Part shown: piece after piece, positions 9,706 to 18,476 of the stretch
Layout of the letters: the number at the start of each line of letters is the position of its first letter
Numbering within the stretch: the first letter of the stretch is position 1
Source of the DNA: Maritimibacter harenae
GTDB lineage: Bacteria > Pseudomonadota > Alphaproteobacteria > Rhodobacterales > Rhodobacteraceae
Assembly (NCBI RefSeq): GCF_009882975.1
Contig: NZ_WTUX01000022.1
Location: 70,088 to 134,087 of the forward strand
Length of the DNA stretch: 64,000 bases
Direction: 5' to 3'
Notes under the pieces: generated by a model
What the model was told of the DNA's origin: nothing
What the model saw: only the letters and a program-made list of their open reading frames with translations
The model's database searches: none
Program-made: the position numbers and the translations under genes

Positions 9706-10371
9706 TCAGAAGTCCAGATCCGCGTAATGCGGCGGCGGCGGGAAGCCCGGCACCTGGTCGGCCAGGATCGAGCGGAACGCGGGCCGCGACTTGATCTTGG
9801 CATACCACTCGCGCACGTTCTCGTTCCGGTTCCAGTCCACGTCCGAGATGTAGTCCAGCGACGACAGATGCGCGGCCGCGGCGAAATCCGCCAGCGTCAG
9901 CGTGTCGCCGGCCAGCCAGCGGCGCTGATCCAGAAGCCAACCCATGTAGTCGAGGTGATACTTGATCGCCTTCGCGCCGGCCTTGATCTTCGAGGAATCG
10001 GGATACCCCTCACCGGTGAGCTTCTTGTTCACCCGCTCGTAGACCAGGTTCGCCGTCACCTCGTGGTGGAACTTGTCGTCGAACCACATCACCAGGCGGC
10101 GCACTTCGTATCGCCCGTCGACGGTCGGCGGCATCAGCGCGGGCTCGGCGATCTTTTCCTCGATGTATTCGCAGATCGGCCCGCTCTCGGTCAGCGTCTT
10201 GCCGTCCATGCGCAACACCGGGACCTTGCCCGCCGGGTTGCGGCGCAGGAACTCGACGCTCTTTTCCCAGTACCGCTCTTCGATCAGCTCGACCTCCTGA
10301 CGCTTTTCGCCAAGGACCAGCCGCACCTTCCGGCAGAACGGGGACAGGGGGGAATGATAAAGTCGGATCAT
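9706..10371 (-). CDS. Glutathione S-transferase family protein
   Basis: 221 residues with an N-terminal thioredoxin-like domain ([14 protein letters not shown], then PAGKVPVL and the ESGPICEY glutathione-binding turn) and an all-helical C-terminal domain ([12 protein letters not shown]). The SPFC turn puts a Ser/Cys in the active-site position. The start is set at ATG 10371 where the thioredoxin fold begins; the ribosome site is weak and upstream Met codons exist. It is followed by queG. Substrate unknown. Confidence 0.88.
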   Translation of the reverse strand: MIRLYHSPLSPFCRKVRLVLGEKRQEVELIEERYWEKSVEFLRRNPAGKVPVLRMDGKTLTESGPICEYIEEKIAEPALMPPTVDGRYEVRRLVMWFDDKFHHEVTANLVYERVNKKLTGEGYPDSSKIKAGAKAIKYHLDYMGWLLDQRRWLAGDTLTLADFAAAAHLSSLDYISDVDWNRNENVREWYAKIKSRPAFRSILADQVPGFPPPPHYADLDF

Positions 10372-10424
10372 GCTCGAGATGTATCGTGGGGTTTCGCCCG
10401 TCATGCCGTGAAACGGGCCTCTGT

Positions 10425-11153
10425 TCAATCCTCGAAGCAGTCCGCGCGTCCGTCCCGGAGGATTGTCGCCGCCCCGTCCATGATCGAGGCCGCCCGCGCC
10501 TGCGTGAACTGCCCGGGCCGCGAGGCCGAGCGATCCTTGGGCGACGGCAGGATCGCGGCAAGGCGCGCGGCCTGGGTCGGGGTGAGCTGATCGGGCGTCA
10601 CGCCGAAGTAATGCGATGCGGCCGCTTGCACCCCGAAAACGCCTTCGTCGAACTCAGCGACGTTGAGATAGACCTCGACGATCCTCCGCTTGGTCCAGAC
10701 CAGTTCGACCACCGGCGTGATCGCGGCCTCCAGCGCCTTGCGCACGTAACTGCGCGCCGGCCAGAGATAGACGTTCTTAACCACCTGCTGGGTGAGCGTG
10801 GAGGCCCCCCGGTTCTCGCCATCCTCGATCACCTTGCGGATCGCGGTCATGTCGAAGCCCCAGTGGATGCAGAAATTCGCGTCTTCGGCCGCCACGACCG
10901 AGCGCGCCATCACCGGCGCCACGTCTTCGAGATCGACCCATTCATGCGCCACCCCGCCCAGGCGCCCGGATTCGGAGGCCATGTAGAGCGTGGTCGGCGG
11001 GTTCACGAAAGCGAAGAGCGCCACTCCGACGCAGACCAGGGCCACGAAGGCCAGCACGATGCGGCGCAGCCAGCGCAGCAGGAAACGCCGCGCAGAGCGA
11101 AGGGGCCCGGCGCGGCGTGGTGTCTTTGACTTTCGAGCCGGTTTCCGCGCCAT
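10425..11153 (-). CDS. mtgA: Monofunctional peptidoglycan transglycosylase
   Basis: A 242-residue GT51 enzyme that polymerises lipid II into glycan strands at the outer face of the inner membrane. It has a basic N-terminus, one membrane anchor (about residues 31-50), then the GT51 motifs: AAEDANF with the catalytic Glu, GASTLTQQ, and RKALEAAITPVVE. There is no transpeptidase domain, so it is MtgA and not a bifunctional PBP. ATG 11153 is preferred to GTG 11159. Confidence 0.95.
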   Translation of the reverse strand: MARKPARKSKTPRRAGPLRSARRFLLRWLRRIVLAFVALVCVGVALFAFVNPPTTLYMASESGRLGGVAHEWVDLEDVAPVMARSVVAAEDANFCIHWGFDMTAIRKVIEDGENRGASTLTQQVVKNVYLWPARSYVRKALEAAITPVVELVWTKRRIVEVYLNVAEFDEGVFGVQAAASHYFGVTPDQLTPTQAARLAAILPSPKDRSASRPGQFTQARAASIMDGAATILRDGRADCFED

Positions 11154-11185
11154 GGCCACTTATGACCATGCGGCGCGGTCATCGG

Positions 11186-11737
11186 TCAAGCAAGCTTGGG
11201 CTGATCGCGCAGTTCGGCCTTCTCGCCGCCGTCCGCGTCCGCCGTCTCCTCTTCGGTCTCGGCGGTAACGGTGCGGATCTGGTCGCGGTGACGCCCCGAC
11301 AGGGACGAGCGCATGACCGTGCCACCGAAGCGGCGGATGACCTCGGCCACCGCGCCCGGGTTGGCACGGCGGGCCAGCAGCGCAACGGCCGCTTCGCCTT
11401 TCTCGAGCTGGCGGCCGACGCTTTCCAGGTACGTGTTTCGGATACCCACGTCGGTGATCCGCCCGGTCACGAAACCGACCGCCGCGCCGGCGATGATCCC
11501 GACGGCGGGCATGAGGAACACGACGCCAAGCACGCCGCCCCAGATCGCACCCCCGATCACGTGGGCCCAGTAGAGGTTCACCTCGGGTTGGATGGCGATG
11601 GAATCGGCCCGGCTTCGGCTGACGATCTCGATATCCTCGGGTTCGATCTCGTAGGTGCGGCCCAGCCGTGTGAGCGCGCTGCGCGCTTCGGCGGCCTGCG
11701 TGGCATTGGGGAATTTCGCGACGACGATCTCTGACAT
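11186..11737 (-). CDS. DUF1269-family membrane protein
   Basis: 183 residues: an N-terminal ferredoxin-like part (SEIVVAKFPNATQAAEA), a central Gly/Ala-rich hydrophobic stretch (about residues 60-95, small-residue zipper), and a C-terminal acidic tail. This matches DUF1269 proteins, which are of unknown function. GGAGGACAG precedes the ATG. It ends about 30 bp upstream of mtgA in the same direction. Confidence 0.75.
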   Translation of the reverse strand: MSEIVVAKFPNATQAAEARSALTRLGRTYEIEPEDIEIVSRSRADSIAIQPEVNLYWAHVIGGAIWGGVLGVVFLMPAVGIIAGAAVGFVTGRITDVGIRNTYLESVGRQLEKGEAAVALLARRANPGAVAEVIRRFGGTVMRSSLSGRHRDQIRTVTAETEEETADADGGEKAELRDQPKLA

Positions 11738-11867
11738 GTTTCTGTCCTCCGATGAACGAGGGTCACCAGATCAACGCCGCTTGCGCGCAGCCGGTTCCGT
11801 TGTCGGCCATCAAGGCGCGACGTCGCGATCGGGCGTAAGGAGCGGTGGACCACGACAGGAGGACACA

Positions 11868-12374
11868 ATGCCGTTCGACACGATCCCCGCCTACGACACC
11901 TCGGACAATGAAACCGGCTGCTGCCCGCGCTTCAACGCCACGGCGTGGGACGGGTTGGAACTTCACTTCGAAAACAAGCTCTTCGTGCGCGCCCGGACAC
12001 ATGCGGTGTTTCATGTGCCACTCGACATGGGGCGCCTCTATCCCCGCGTGCAGGCGCATCTCGAAGCGGCCGGTGCGTTCGACCCAGAGGACTTCCTGAT
12101 CCTGTCGCGCGACCCGAGCCCCTGGATCTCCGAACATCTCTTCGCCGCCTCCCGCGAGGTGCCGGACGAAGAGATGACGCGCCTGACCGGCACGTTCCTG
12201 ACCAAGGTGTTCGACGGCCCCTTCTCGGACGCGCGGCGCTGGTACGAAGAGATGCGCGCGCTCGGGCACGAGCGGGGCCGGCCCGACGGGCAGATCTGGT
12301 TCTACTACACCACCTGCCCGAAATGCGCCGAGCACTACGGGCACAATTACGTGGTCGGGTTCGTCGAGATCTGA
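11868..12374 (+). CDS. Conserved hypothetical protein with paired cysteines
   Basis: 168 residues with a GCCPRF motif near the N-terminus and CPKC near the C-terminus (TTCPKCAEHYG). The four Cys could hold one metal ion, as in a split zinc ribbon, but this is not shown. No signal peptide or membrane segment. ATG 11868 follows AGGAGGACACA. It is divergent from the DUF1269 gene. Similar proteins occur across Rhodobacteraceae as far as I recall, without assigned function. Confidence 0.75.
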   Translation: MPFDTIPAYDTSDNETGCCPRFNATAWDGLELHFENKLFVRARTHAVFHVPLDMGRLYPRVQAHLEAAGAFDPEDFLILSRDPSPWISEHLFAASREVPDEEMTRLTGTFLTKVFDGPFSDARRWYEEMRALGHERGRPDGQIWFYYTTCPKCAEHYGHNYVVGFVEI

Positions 12375-12380
12375 GACGGT

Positions 12381-12494
12381 TCAGGCGTAGATCGGCAGGG
12401 CGCTCGCCAGAACGGCACCGAGCGTCAGGCCGATGGACAGCCCGAGGATGACGCGCAGGAAGAACTGCGCCGTTGTGAAGATCGCGAGCAGCAT
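12381..12494 (-). CDS. Possible 37-residue membrane microprotein
   Basis: A short reading frame encoding a single hydrophobic helix (about residues 9-33) with a small-residue stretch GLSIGLTLGAVLASAL. The ATG at 12494 is preceded by GGGGGAATTCC, a usable ribosome site. It sits 6 bp from the convergent gene end at 12374. No family recognised; it could be a chance frame. Confidence 0.35.
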   Translation of the reverse strand: MLLAIFTTAQFFLRVILGLSIGLTLGAVLASALPIYA

Positions 12495-12594
12495 GGAATT
12501 CCCCCGCGCCCAGGTTAGCACGGAAGTCGGTGCGGGCGACCCGGCACGGCCGGCCTTCCCGCGAACGTGAACGGGGGTGAGCCCCCGCCCGTGG

Positions 12595-12942
12595 TCAGCC
12601 GGAGCAGGCCCAGACACGCACCCGGCAGCCGTTTCCGTACTGGCGGCAATAGCCCATCGCCCGGGACTCGGCCGCGCCGCGCGACGCGCCGGTGCCCCAG
12701 CCCCAACCGCCGTTCGAAGCGACCGCCATCGCGGCGCAGGTGTTGAAGAACGTCCGGATCTCCGTGCAATCCCATTCGCAGCCACGCGCGGCAGAGCCAT
12801 AGGCCTGCCGTTCCGTGTTCCAGTCATGGGCATAGCCATAAGCGCCACCCGGACCGATCCCCACCGCGCCCCACTGCTGGGCCAGGGCCGCGCCGGGCAG
12901 AAGGAACGCGAGAAAAGCTATCAATTTTGGAAAATGTGTCAT
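12595..12942 (-). CDS. Secreted DUF4189-like protein
   Basis: 115 residues with a clear signal peptide ending near AALAQQ (about residue 21), then WGAVGIGPGGAYGYAHDW and six Cys, a pattern of DUF4189 proteins (AV-Gly-rich repeat with paired Cys, probably disulfides). ATG 12942 is chosen because it starts the signal peptide; the frame runs further up to 13014. Periplasmic or exported; function unknown. Confidence 0.7.
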   Translation of the reverse strand: MTHFPKLIAFLAFLLPGAALAQQWGAVGIGPGGAYGYAHDWNTERQAYGSAARGCEWDCTEIRTFFNTCAAMAVASNGGWGWGTGASRGAAESRAMGYCRQYGNGCRVRVWACSG

Positions 12943-13034
12943 GTCAAACCCCCAAAGTGTGAGTCGAGCATAACCCGAAACGCTTGCTCTCAGAGGAAAA
13001 TGTGACTGCTCCACCGCACCGCGGGGCGGACACG

Positions 13035-13060
13035 AAAAGGGCGGACCGCACGGCCCGCCC
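13035..13060 (-). terminator. Terminator after gltB
   Basis: GGGCGG (13039-13044) and CCGCCC (13055-13060) form a hairpin followed, on the minus strand, by TTTT. It begins 25 bases past the gltB stop. Confidence 0.7.
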
Positions 13061-13084
13061 CTTCCATTCGATATCCGTTCCGGA

Positions 13085-16000
13085 TCACTCCGCCGGGATC
13101 GCCCCTTCTTCGAGGCTGAGCGGCGCCGAGAGGTGCGGCAGCATCTCTTTCGGGCAGACCTGGAGGAAGTTGTCCTTCTCGATGTCCCAGTGTTGCAGGA
13201 TCTCGGCGGCCTTCCGGCTGCCCGTTTCCTGCACGTGGCGTTCGATCAGGCCTTTCAGCTCGGTCTCCCAGTGGTCGACCGTGACCGGGCACGTCACAAG
13301 GGTTTCCTTGTTCATGTAGGTCTCGGCCACCGCGTCCGGGTCGTAGAGATAGGCCATGCCCCCGGTCATGCCGGCGCCGAAGTTGGCGCCGATGGTGCCC
13401 AGGATCACCGCGACACCGCCGGTCATGTATTCGCAACCGTTCGAGCCGCAGCCTTCGATCACCACGTGGGCGCCGGAGTTGCGCACCGCGAAGCGTTCAC
13501 CGGCACGGCCGGCGGCGAAGAGATAGCCGGCCGTGGCCCCGTAGAGCACCGTGTTGCCGATGATCGTGTTCTCGGAGGCGACCAGCGGGCTGGACATGGT
13601 GGGCCGCACCACGACGATGCCGCCGGACAGACCCTTGCCGACATAGTCGTTGGCGTCGCCCGCCACCTCGATCTTGAGACCCGGGGCCGCGAAGGCGCCC
13701 AGAGACTGACCGGCGGAACCCGCCAGCTTGATCGTCAGGTGGTCCGGCTGAAGGTTGTTGTTCATGCCGAAGTTGCGGACGATGTGGCTCGACACCCGCG
13801 TCCCGATGGTCCGGGCCGTGTTCTGCACCGCGTATTGCAGCTGCATCTTCTCGCCGTCGTTCAGGAAGCGCGCGGCGTCCTTGATGATCTCGGCGTCGAG
13901 CGTGTCCAGCACCTCGTTGCGCGGCCGGGTGCGGTCGTAGGTCGACGCATCGACACCGTCGACCGAGATCAGCAGCGGGTTGAGGTCGAGGTCGTCGAGA
14001 TGCGCGGCACCCCGGCTGACCTGGCTCAGAAGGTCGGCGCGGCCGATCACCTCGTCCAGCGAACGGGCCCCGATGCGGGCGAGGATCTCGCGCACCTCGG
14101 TGGCGTAGAAGGTGATGAGGTTCACCACCTTGTCCGCGTTGCCGGTGAACTTGGCCCGCAGGCTTTCGTCCTGCGTGCAGACGCCCACCGGGCAGGTGTT
14201 CGACTGGCACTGGCGCACCATGATGCAGCCCATCGCGATCAGCGCGGCGGTGCCGATGCCGAATTCCTCGGCCCCCATCATGGCGGCCATGACGATGTCA
14301 CGACCCGTGCGAAGCCCCCCGTCCGTACGCAGCGTGACGCGCGAACGCAGGTTGTTCATCGCAAGCACCTGGTGCGCTTCCGACAGGCCCATTTCCCACG
14401 GCAGGCCGGCGAACTTGATCGACGTGGCGGGCGATGCGCCCGTGCCGCCGTTGTGACCCGAAATCAGGATCACGTCCGCTTTCGCCTTGGCGACACCGGC
14501 CGCGATGGTGCCGACGCCGGAGGACGCCACCAGCTTCACCGTCACCTTGCAGCGCGGGTTGATCTGCTTGAGGTCGTAGATCAGCTGCGCCAGGTCCTCG
14601 ATCGAGTAGATGTCGTGGTGCGGCGGCGGCGAGATCAACGTCACGCCCTTGGTCGAATGGCGCAGGCGGGCGATCAGGTCGGTGACCTTCATCCCCGGCA
14701 GCTGACCACCCTCACCGGGCTTGGCGCCCTGGGCCACCTTGATCTCGAGCTCTTCGCACTGGTTCAGGTATTCGGCGGTCACGCCGAAACGGCCCGACGC
14801 GACCTGCTTGATCTTGGCCGACGGGTTGTCGCCGTTGGCCTCCGGCACGAAGTGCGCCGGGTCCTCGCCGCCCTCGCCGGAGTCGGACTTGGCGCCGATC
14901 CGGTTCATCGCGACGTTCAGGGTCTTGTGCGCCTCGGGCGACAGCGCGCCCAGCGACATCCCCGGCGTCACGAAACGCTTGCGGATCGAGGTGATGCTTT
15001 CGACCTGTTCGATCGGCACCGGTTCACCCAGCGGCTTGATGTCGAGCATGTCGCGCAGGTGGATCGGCGGGTTGGCCTGCATCCGCGCGGAATACTGCTT
15101 CCACATCTCGTAGGAGGCACGATCGCAGGCCGCCTGCATCAGGTGCATCGTCTGCGCGCCCCAGGCGTGCGTCTCACCGCCCTTGCGGGCCTTGTAGAAA
15201 CCGCCGATCGGCAGCACGTCCTGACCCGAGCGCCAGCCCTTGGCATGGATCGCGCGCGCTTTTTTCTGGATGCCGCCCACGCCGATGCCGGAGATCCGGC
15301 TGGTCATGCCCGGGAAGTATTCATTGACCATCGCACGGCTCAGGCCGACGGCCTCGAAGTTCAGGCCCCCGCGATAGGACGAGATGACCGAGATGCCCAT
15401 CTTGGACATGATCTTGAGAAGACCCTGGTCCACTGCTTCCCGGTACTTGCGCACCGCGTCGGTCAGCGTGCCTTCCAGGAGCCCGCGCTCGATCCGGTCG
15501 GCAAGGCTGTCCTCCGCGAGATAGGCGTTCACGACGGTCGCACCGGCGGCGATGAGCACCGCGAAGTAGTGCGGATCGATACATTCGGCCGAGCGGACGT
15601 TGAGCGAGGTGAAGGTGCGCAGGCCCTTGCGGGTCAGCCAGCTGTGCACCGCGCTGGTGGCGAGGATCATCGGCATCCCCACCTTGTCCTCGTTCTGACC
15701 CATGTCGGACAGGACGATGTGCCCGGCGCCGGAGCGCACGGCCTCTTCCGCCTCGTCGCGGATGCGGGCCAGCCCCTCGCGCAGCGCCTGCTCCCCGCCG
15801 TCGGCCGGGAAGGTGCAGTCGATCTCGACCATCTTGGCGTTGAAGTGCTTCACGAGTTCGTCGAACTGCGCGTTGCCGACGAAGGGGCTTTCCAGCACGA
15901 GGATCTCGGTCTGGCTGCCGGCTTCGTCGAGCACGTTCTTGAGGTTGCCGAACCGCGTCTTGAGGCTCATCACGCGGAATTCGCGCAAGGAGTCGATCGG

Positions 16001-17623
16001 CGGGTTCGTCACCTGGCTGAAGTTCTGGCGGAAGAAGTGGCTGAGGGGGCGGTATTCGTTGGACAGCACCGCGCTCGGGGTGTCGTCGCCCATCGAACCG
16101 ATGCTTTCCTTGCCGTCCTCCGCCATCGGCGCGAGGATCGATTCCAGCTCTTCCAGGCTGTAGCCCGCGGCCACCTGGCGGCGACGCAGGTCGTTACCGG
16201 AATGAAGCGCCTTCTCCTCGACGCCCAGAAGCTCTTCGTCGATGTCGTTGACCCGGCCGACCCATTCTCCGAACGGCTGGCTGTTGGCCAGTTTGTCCTT
16301 GATCTCGACGTCGTGGTAGAGCTTGCCCTCTTCCATGTCGATGGCGAGCAGCTGGCCAGGGCCGAGCGCGCCCTTCTCGACGCAGGTCGCTTCGTCCACC
16401 GGCACCATGCCGGCTTCGGAGCCCGCGATGACCAGCCCGTCCCCCGTCACGACGTAGCGCATCGGGCGCAGGCCGTTGCGGTCGAGCCCGGCGCAGACCC
16501 AGCGACCATCGGTCATGGCAAGCGCGGCGGGGCCGTCCCACGGCTCCATCGTGGAGTTGGCATAGGAATACATATCGACCCAGGCCTGCGGCAGCTCGGC
16601 CGACTGCTTGGACCAGCTTTCCGGCACCAGCATCGTCTTCGCCATCGGGGCCGAGCGGCCCGCGCGCACGAGCACCTCGAAGACGGAGTCGAGCGCGGCG
16701 GAGTCCGACGAGCCCTGCGGCACGATCGGCTTGATGTCTTCCGCGAGGTCCCCGAACGCGCCCGAGGCCATGCGGATCTCGTGGCTCTTCATCCAGTTCA
16801 GGTTGCCCTTCAGCGTGTTGATCTCGCCGTTGTGGGCGAGCATGCGGAAGGGCTGGGCCAGCCACCACTGCGGGAAAGTGTTGGTCGAATAGCGCTGGTG
16901 ATAGATCGCGAAGGCGCTCTCGAAACGCTCGTCCTGGAGGTCCGGGTAGAACTCGGCCACCTGCTCGGCGAGCATCATGCCCTTGTAGATGATCGAGCGG
17001 CAGGACAGCGACGCGAGGTAGAGCTGCGCCACGCCGGCGGCGGCCGCGGCCTTCTCGATCCGGCGGCGGATCACGTAGAGTTCGCGCTCGAAGGTTTCCT
17101 GGTCGGTTCCCTTGGCGTTCGAGATCAGGATCTGCTCGATCTCGGGCCGGGTCGCGTTGGCCTTTTCACCCAGGCAGGAAATATCGACCGGCACGTGGCG
17201 CCAGCCGTAGATGTAGTACCCCATGCGCAGGACTTCGGTCTCCACGATGGTCCGGCACGTTTCCTGGGCACCGAAGTCGGTGCGCGGCAGGAACACCTGG
17301 CCGACCGCGATCAGCTCGTCCTTGCGCGGCTCGTGGCCGGTGCGGCGGACCTGGTCGTAGAAGAAGTCGACAGGGATCTGCACGTGGATGCCGGCGCCGT
17401 CGCCGGTCTTGCCGTCCGCGTCGACCGCGCCACGATGCCAGATCGCCTTCAGCGCCTCAATGCCCGATTCCACGACCTTGCGGCTTTTCTTGCCGTCGAT
17501 CGACACGACGAGCCCGACGCCGCAGGAGGCGTGCTCGAACTCGTCGCGGTACATCCCGTGTTCGGCAAGATAGGCGCGCTTGGCTTCTTCCTCGGCCACC
17601 CAACGGTCATCAAATTTGGTCAT
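13085..17623 (-). CDS. gltB: Glutamate synthase (NADPH) large subunit
   Basis: A 1512-residue subunit that takes ammonia from glutamine and adds it to 2-oxoglutarate. The class II amidotransferase domain begins with Cys34 (HASCGVG) after a short propeptide, followed by the central domain, the FMN synthase domain with the 3Fe-4S motif C-x5-C-x4-C (CIMVRQCQSNTC) around residue 1160, and the C-terminal GXGXG domain. ATG 17623 follows AAAGGAGACC. It overlaps the 3' end of the upstream periplasmic protein gene by 14 bp, so the genes are likely one operon with gltD. Confidence 0.98.
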   Translation of the reverse strand: MTKFDDRWVAEEEAKRAYLAEHGMYRDEFEHASCGVGLVVSIDGKKSRKVVESGIEALKAIWHRGAVDADGKTGDGAGIHVQIPVDFFYDQVRRTGHEPRKDELIAVGQVFLPRTDFGAQETCRTIVETEVLRMGYYIYGWRHVPVDISCLGEKANATRPEIEQILISNAKGTDQETFERELYVIRRRIEKAAAAAGVAQLYLASLSCRSIIYKGMMLAEQVAEFYPDLQDERFESAFAIYHQRYSTNTFPQWWLAQPFRMLAHNGEINTLKGNLNWMKSHEIRMASGAFGDLAEDIKPIVPQGSSDSAALDSVFEVLVRAGRSAPMAKTMLVPESWSKQSAELPQAWVDMYSYANSTMEPWDGPAALAMTDGRWVCAGLDRNGLRPMRYVVTGDGLVIAGSEAGMVPVDEATCVEKGALGPGQLLAIDMEEGKLYHDVEIKDKLANSQPFGEWVGRVNDIDEELLGVEEKALHSGNDLRRRQVAAGYSLEELESILAPMAEDGKESIGSMGDDTPSAVLSNEYRPLSHFFRQNFSQVTNPPIDSLREFRVMSLKTRFGNLKNVLDEAGSQTEILVLESPFVGNAQFDELVKHFNAKMVEIDCTFPADGGEQALREGLARIRDEAEEAVRSGAGHIVLSDMGQNEDKVGMPMILATSAVHSWLTRKGLRTFTSLNVRSAECIDPHYFAVLIAAGATVVNAYLAEDSLADRIERGLLEGTLTDAVRKYREAVDQGLLKIMSKMGISVISSYRGGLNFEAVGLSRAMVNEYFPGMTSRISGIGVGGIQKKARAIHAKGWRSGQDVLPIGGFYKARKGGETHAWGAQTMHLMQAACDRASYEMWKQYSARMQANPPIHLRDMLDIKPLGEPVPIEQVESITSIRKRFVTPGMSLGALSPEAHKTLNVAMNRIGAKSDSGEGGEDPAHFVPEANGDNPSAKIKQVASGRFGVTAEYLNQCEELEIKVAQGAKPGEGGQLPGMKVTDLIARLRHSTKGVTLISPPPHHDIYSIEDLAQLIYDLKQINPRCKVTVKLVASSGVGTIAAGVAKAKADVILISGHNGGTGASPATSIKFAGLPWEMGLSEAHQVLAMNNLRSRVTLRTDGGLRTGRDIVMAAMMGAEEFGIGTAALIAMGCIMVRQCQSNTCPVGVCTQDESLRAKFTGNADKVVNLITFYATEVREILARIGARSLDEVIGRADLLSQVSRGAAHLDDLDLNPLLISVDGVDASTYDRTRPRNEVLDTLDAEIIKDAARFLNDGEKMQLQYAVQNTARTIGTRVSSHIVRNFGMNNNLQPDHLTIKLAGSAGQSLGAFAAPGLKIEVAGDANDYVGKGLSGGIVVVRPTMSSPLVASENTIIGNTVLYGATAGYLFAAGRAGERFAVRNSGAHVVIEGCGSNGCEYMTGGVAVILGTIGANFGAGMTGGMAYLYDPDAVAETYMNKETLVTCPVTVDHWETELKGLIERHVQETGSRKAAEILQHWDIEKDNFLQVCPKEMLPHLSAPLSLEEGAIPAE

Positions 17624-18359
17624 GGTCGGTCTCCTTTCCCCCAATGGCGGGGGCAACTGGCGCGGGGCTGAACCCCGCCTTCTGCTGGTCGCATTCGTAA
17701 AGGGGGAGCGTCTGGGCAAAGCCCGGCTCACCCGGTGTGATGAAATCGACGGGGCTGCCGTCGAAAGGTGTGGCGTTGCCCGCCTCGTCGTAGACTTCCT
17801 CGGGTCCGAGGAAGAACAGCCGCTCGTCCCGGTCGAGGTACTGGATGCCGCGCGCGTGGTATTCCACCGTGCCGTTGGCGCGCAGGATCTGCATTTCCGT
17901 GCGCACGTGTTCCAGCACGCGGCCGTCGATCGTGCTCGTCGTGTCGGTCAGGATGTCCGCACCGACCACGGTGATCTCGCGCGAGTCATCGGGGGCCGAA
18001 CGGCGCATGGTGAAGCGGAACGTGTCGATGCCTTCTTCGATCAGCGCATCAATGTCGATCGGATCCTCGGCCGGAGGCAGAAGCTCTTCGCGCGAATTGT
18101 CCCAGGCATAGCGTGCGTCGAGCCACTGGTACTTGTCGTCATAGGCCACGATGCTCTGGATACCGTCGCCGGAGAACAGCGCCTCCCACAGCCTGACCGG
18201 CGCGGAGCCTTCGCAGCGGTAGAAGTTGGACACCGAGCATTCCCGCGCCTGGACGGTCAGGAACGTCTCGCAGCCCTGGGGCGGGTTGAAATCCGCGGCG
18301 GCGGCCGCCCCCGGAAGGGTCAGCGCGCCAACGGTCGCCGCGATCAGGCGCATGCTCAT
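17610..18359 (-). CDS. Periplasmic hypothetical protein between gltD and gltB
   Basis: 249 residues with a signal peptide (AATVGALTLPGAAAAA), four clustered Cys near the mature N-terminus (QGCETF, ARECSV, YRCEG) and an otherwise acidic beta-rich body. I do not recognise the family. ATG 18359 follows GGAAGGAGGG. It lies in the glutamate synthase operon: 117 bp after gltD and overlapping gltB by 14 bp. The position suggests co-expression with gltB, not necessarily a role in glutamate synthesis. Confidence 0.75.
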   Translation of the reverse strand: MSMRLIAATVGALTLPGAAAAADFNPPQGCETFLTVQARECSVSNFYRCEGSAPVRLWEALFSGDGIQSIVAYDDKYQWLDARYAWDNSREELLPPAEDPIDIDALIEEGIDTFRFTMRRSAPDDSREITVVGADILTDTTSTIDGRVLEHVRTEMQILRANGTVEYHARGIQYLDRDERLFFLGPEEVYDEAGNATPFDGSPVDFITPGEPGFAQTLPLYECDQQKAGFSPAPVAPAIGGKETDHDQI

Positions 18360-18476
18360 CTTGACCCTCCTTCCTCTCGTTGCGTTCGGGTCAGGCGTTC
18401 TGACCTGACCCTGGGTCCTCGTCGGTGCGGGGTGATGGCGGCCGGTGTCGTTCGCAACGGCCGCCATCCCGCAGGA

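Noticed and set aside
13133-17671. A 1512-codon open frame opposite gltB
   Set aside because: It mirrors gltB codon for codon, is rich in Arg/His/Val as expected for the complement of high-GC coding DNA, and has no recognisable domain.
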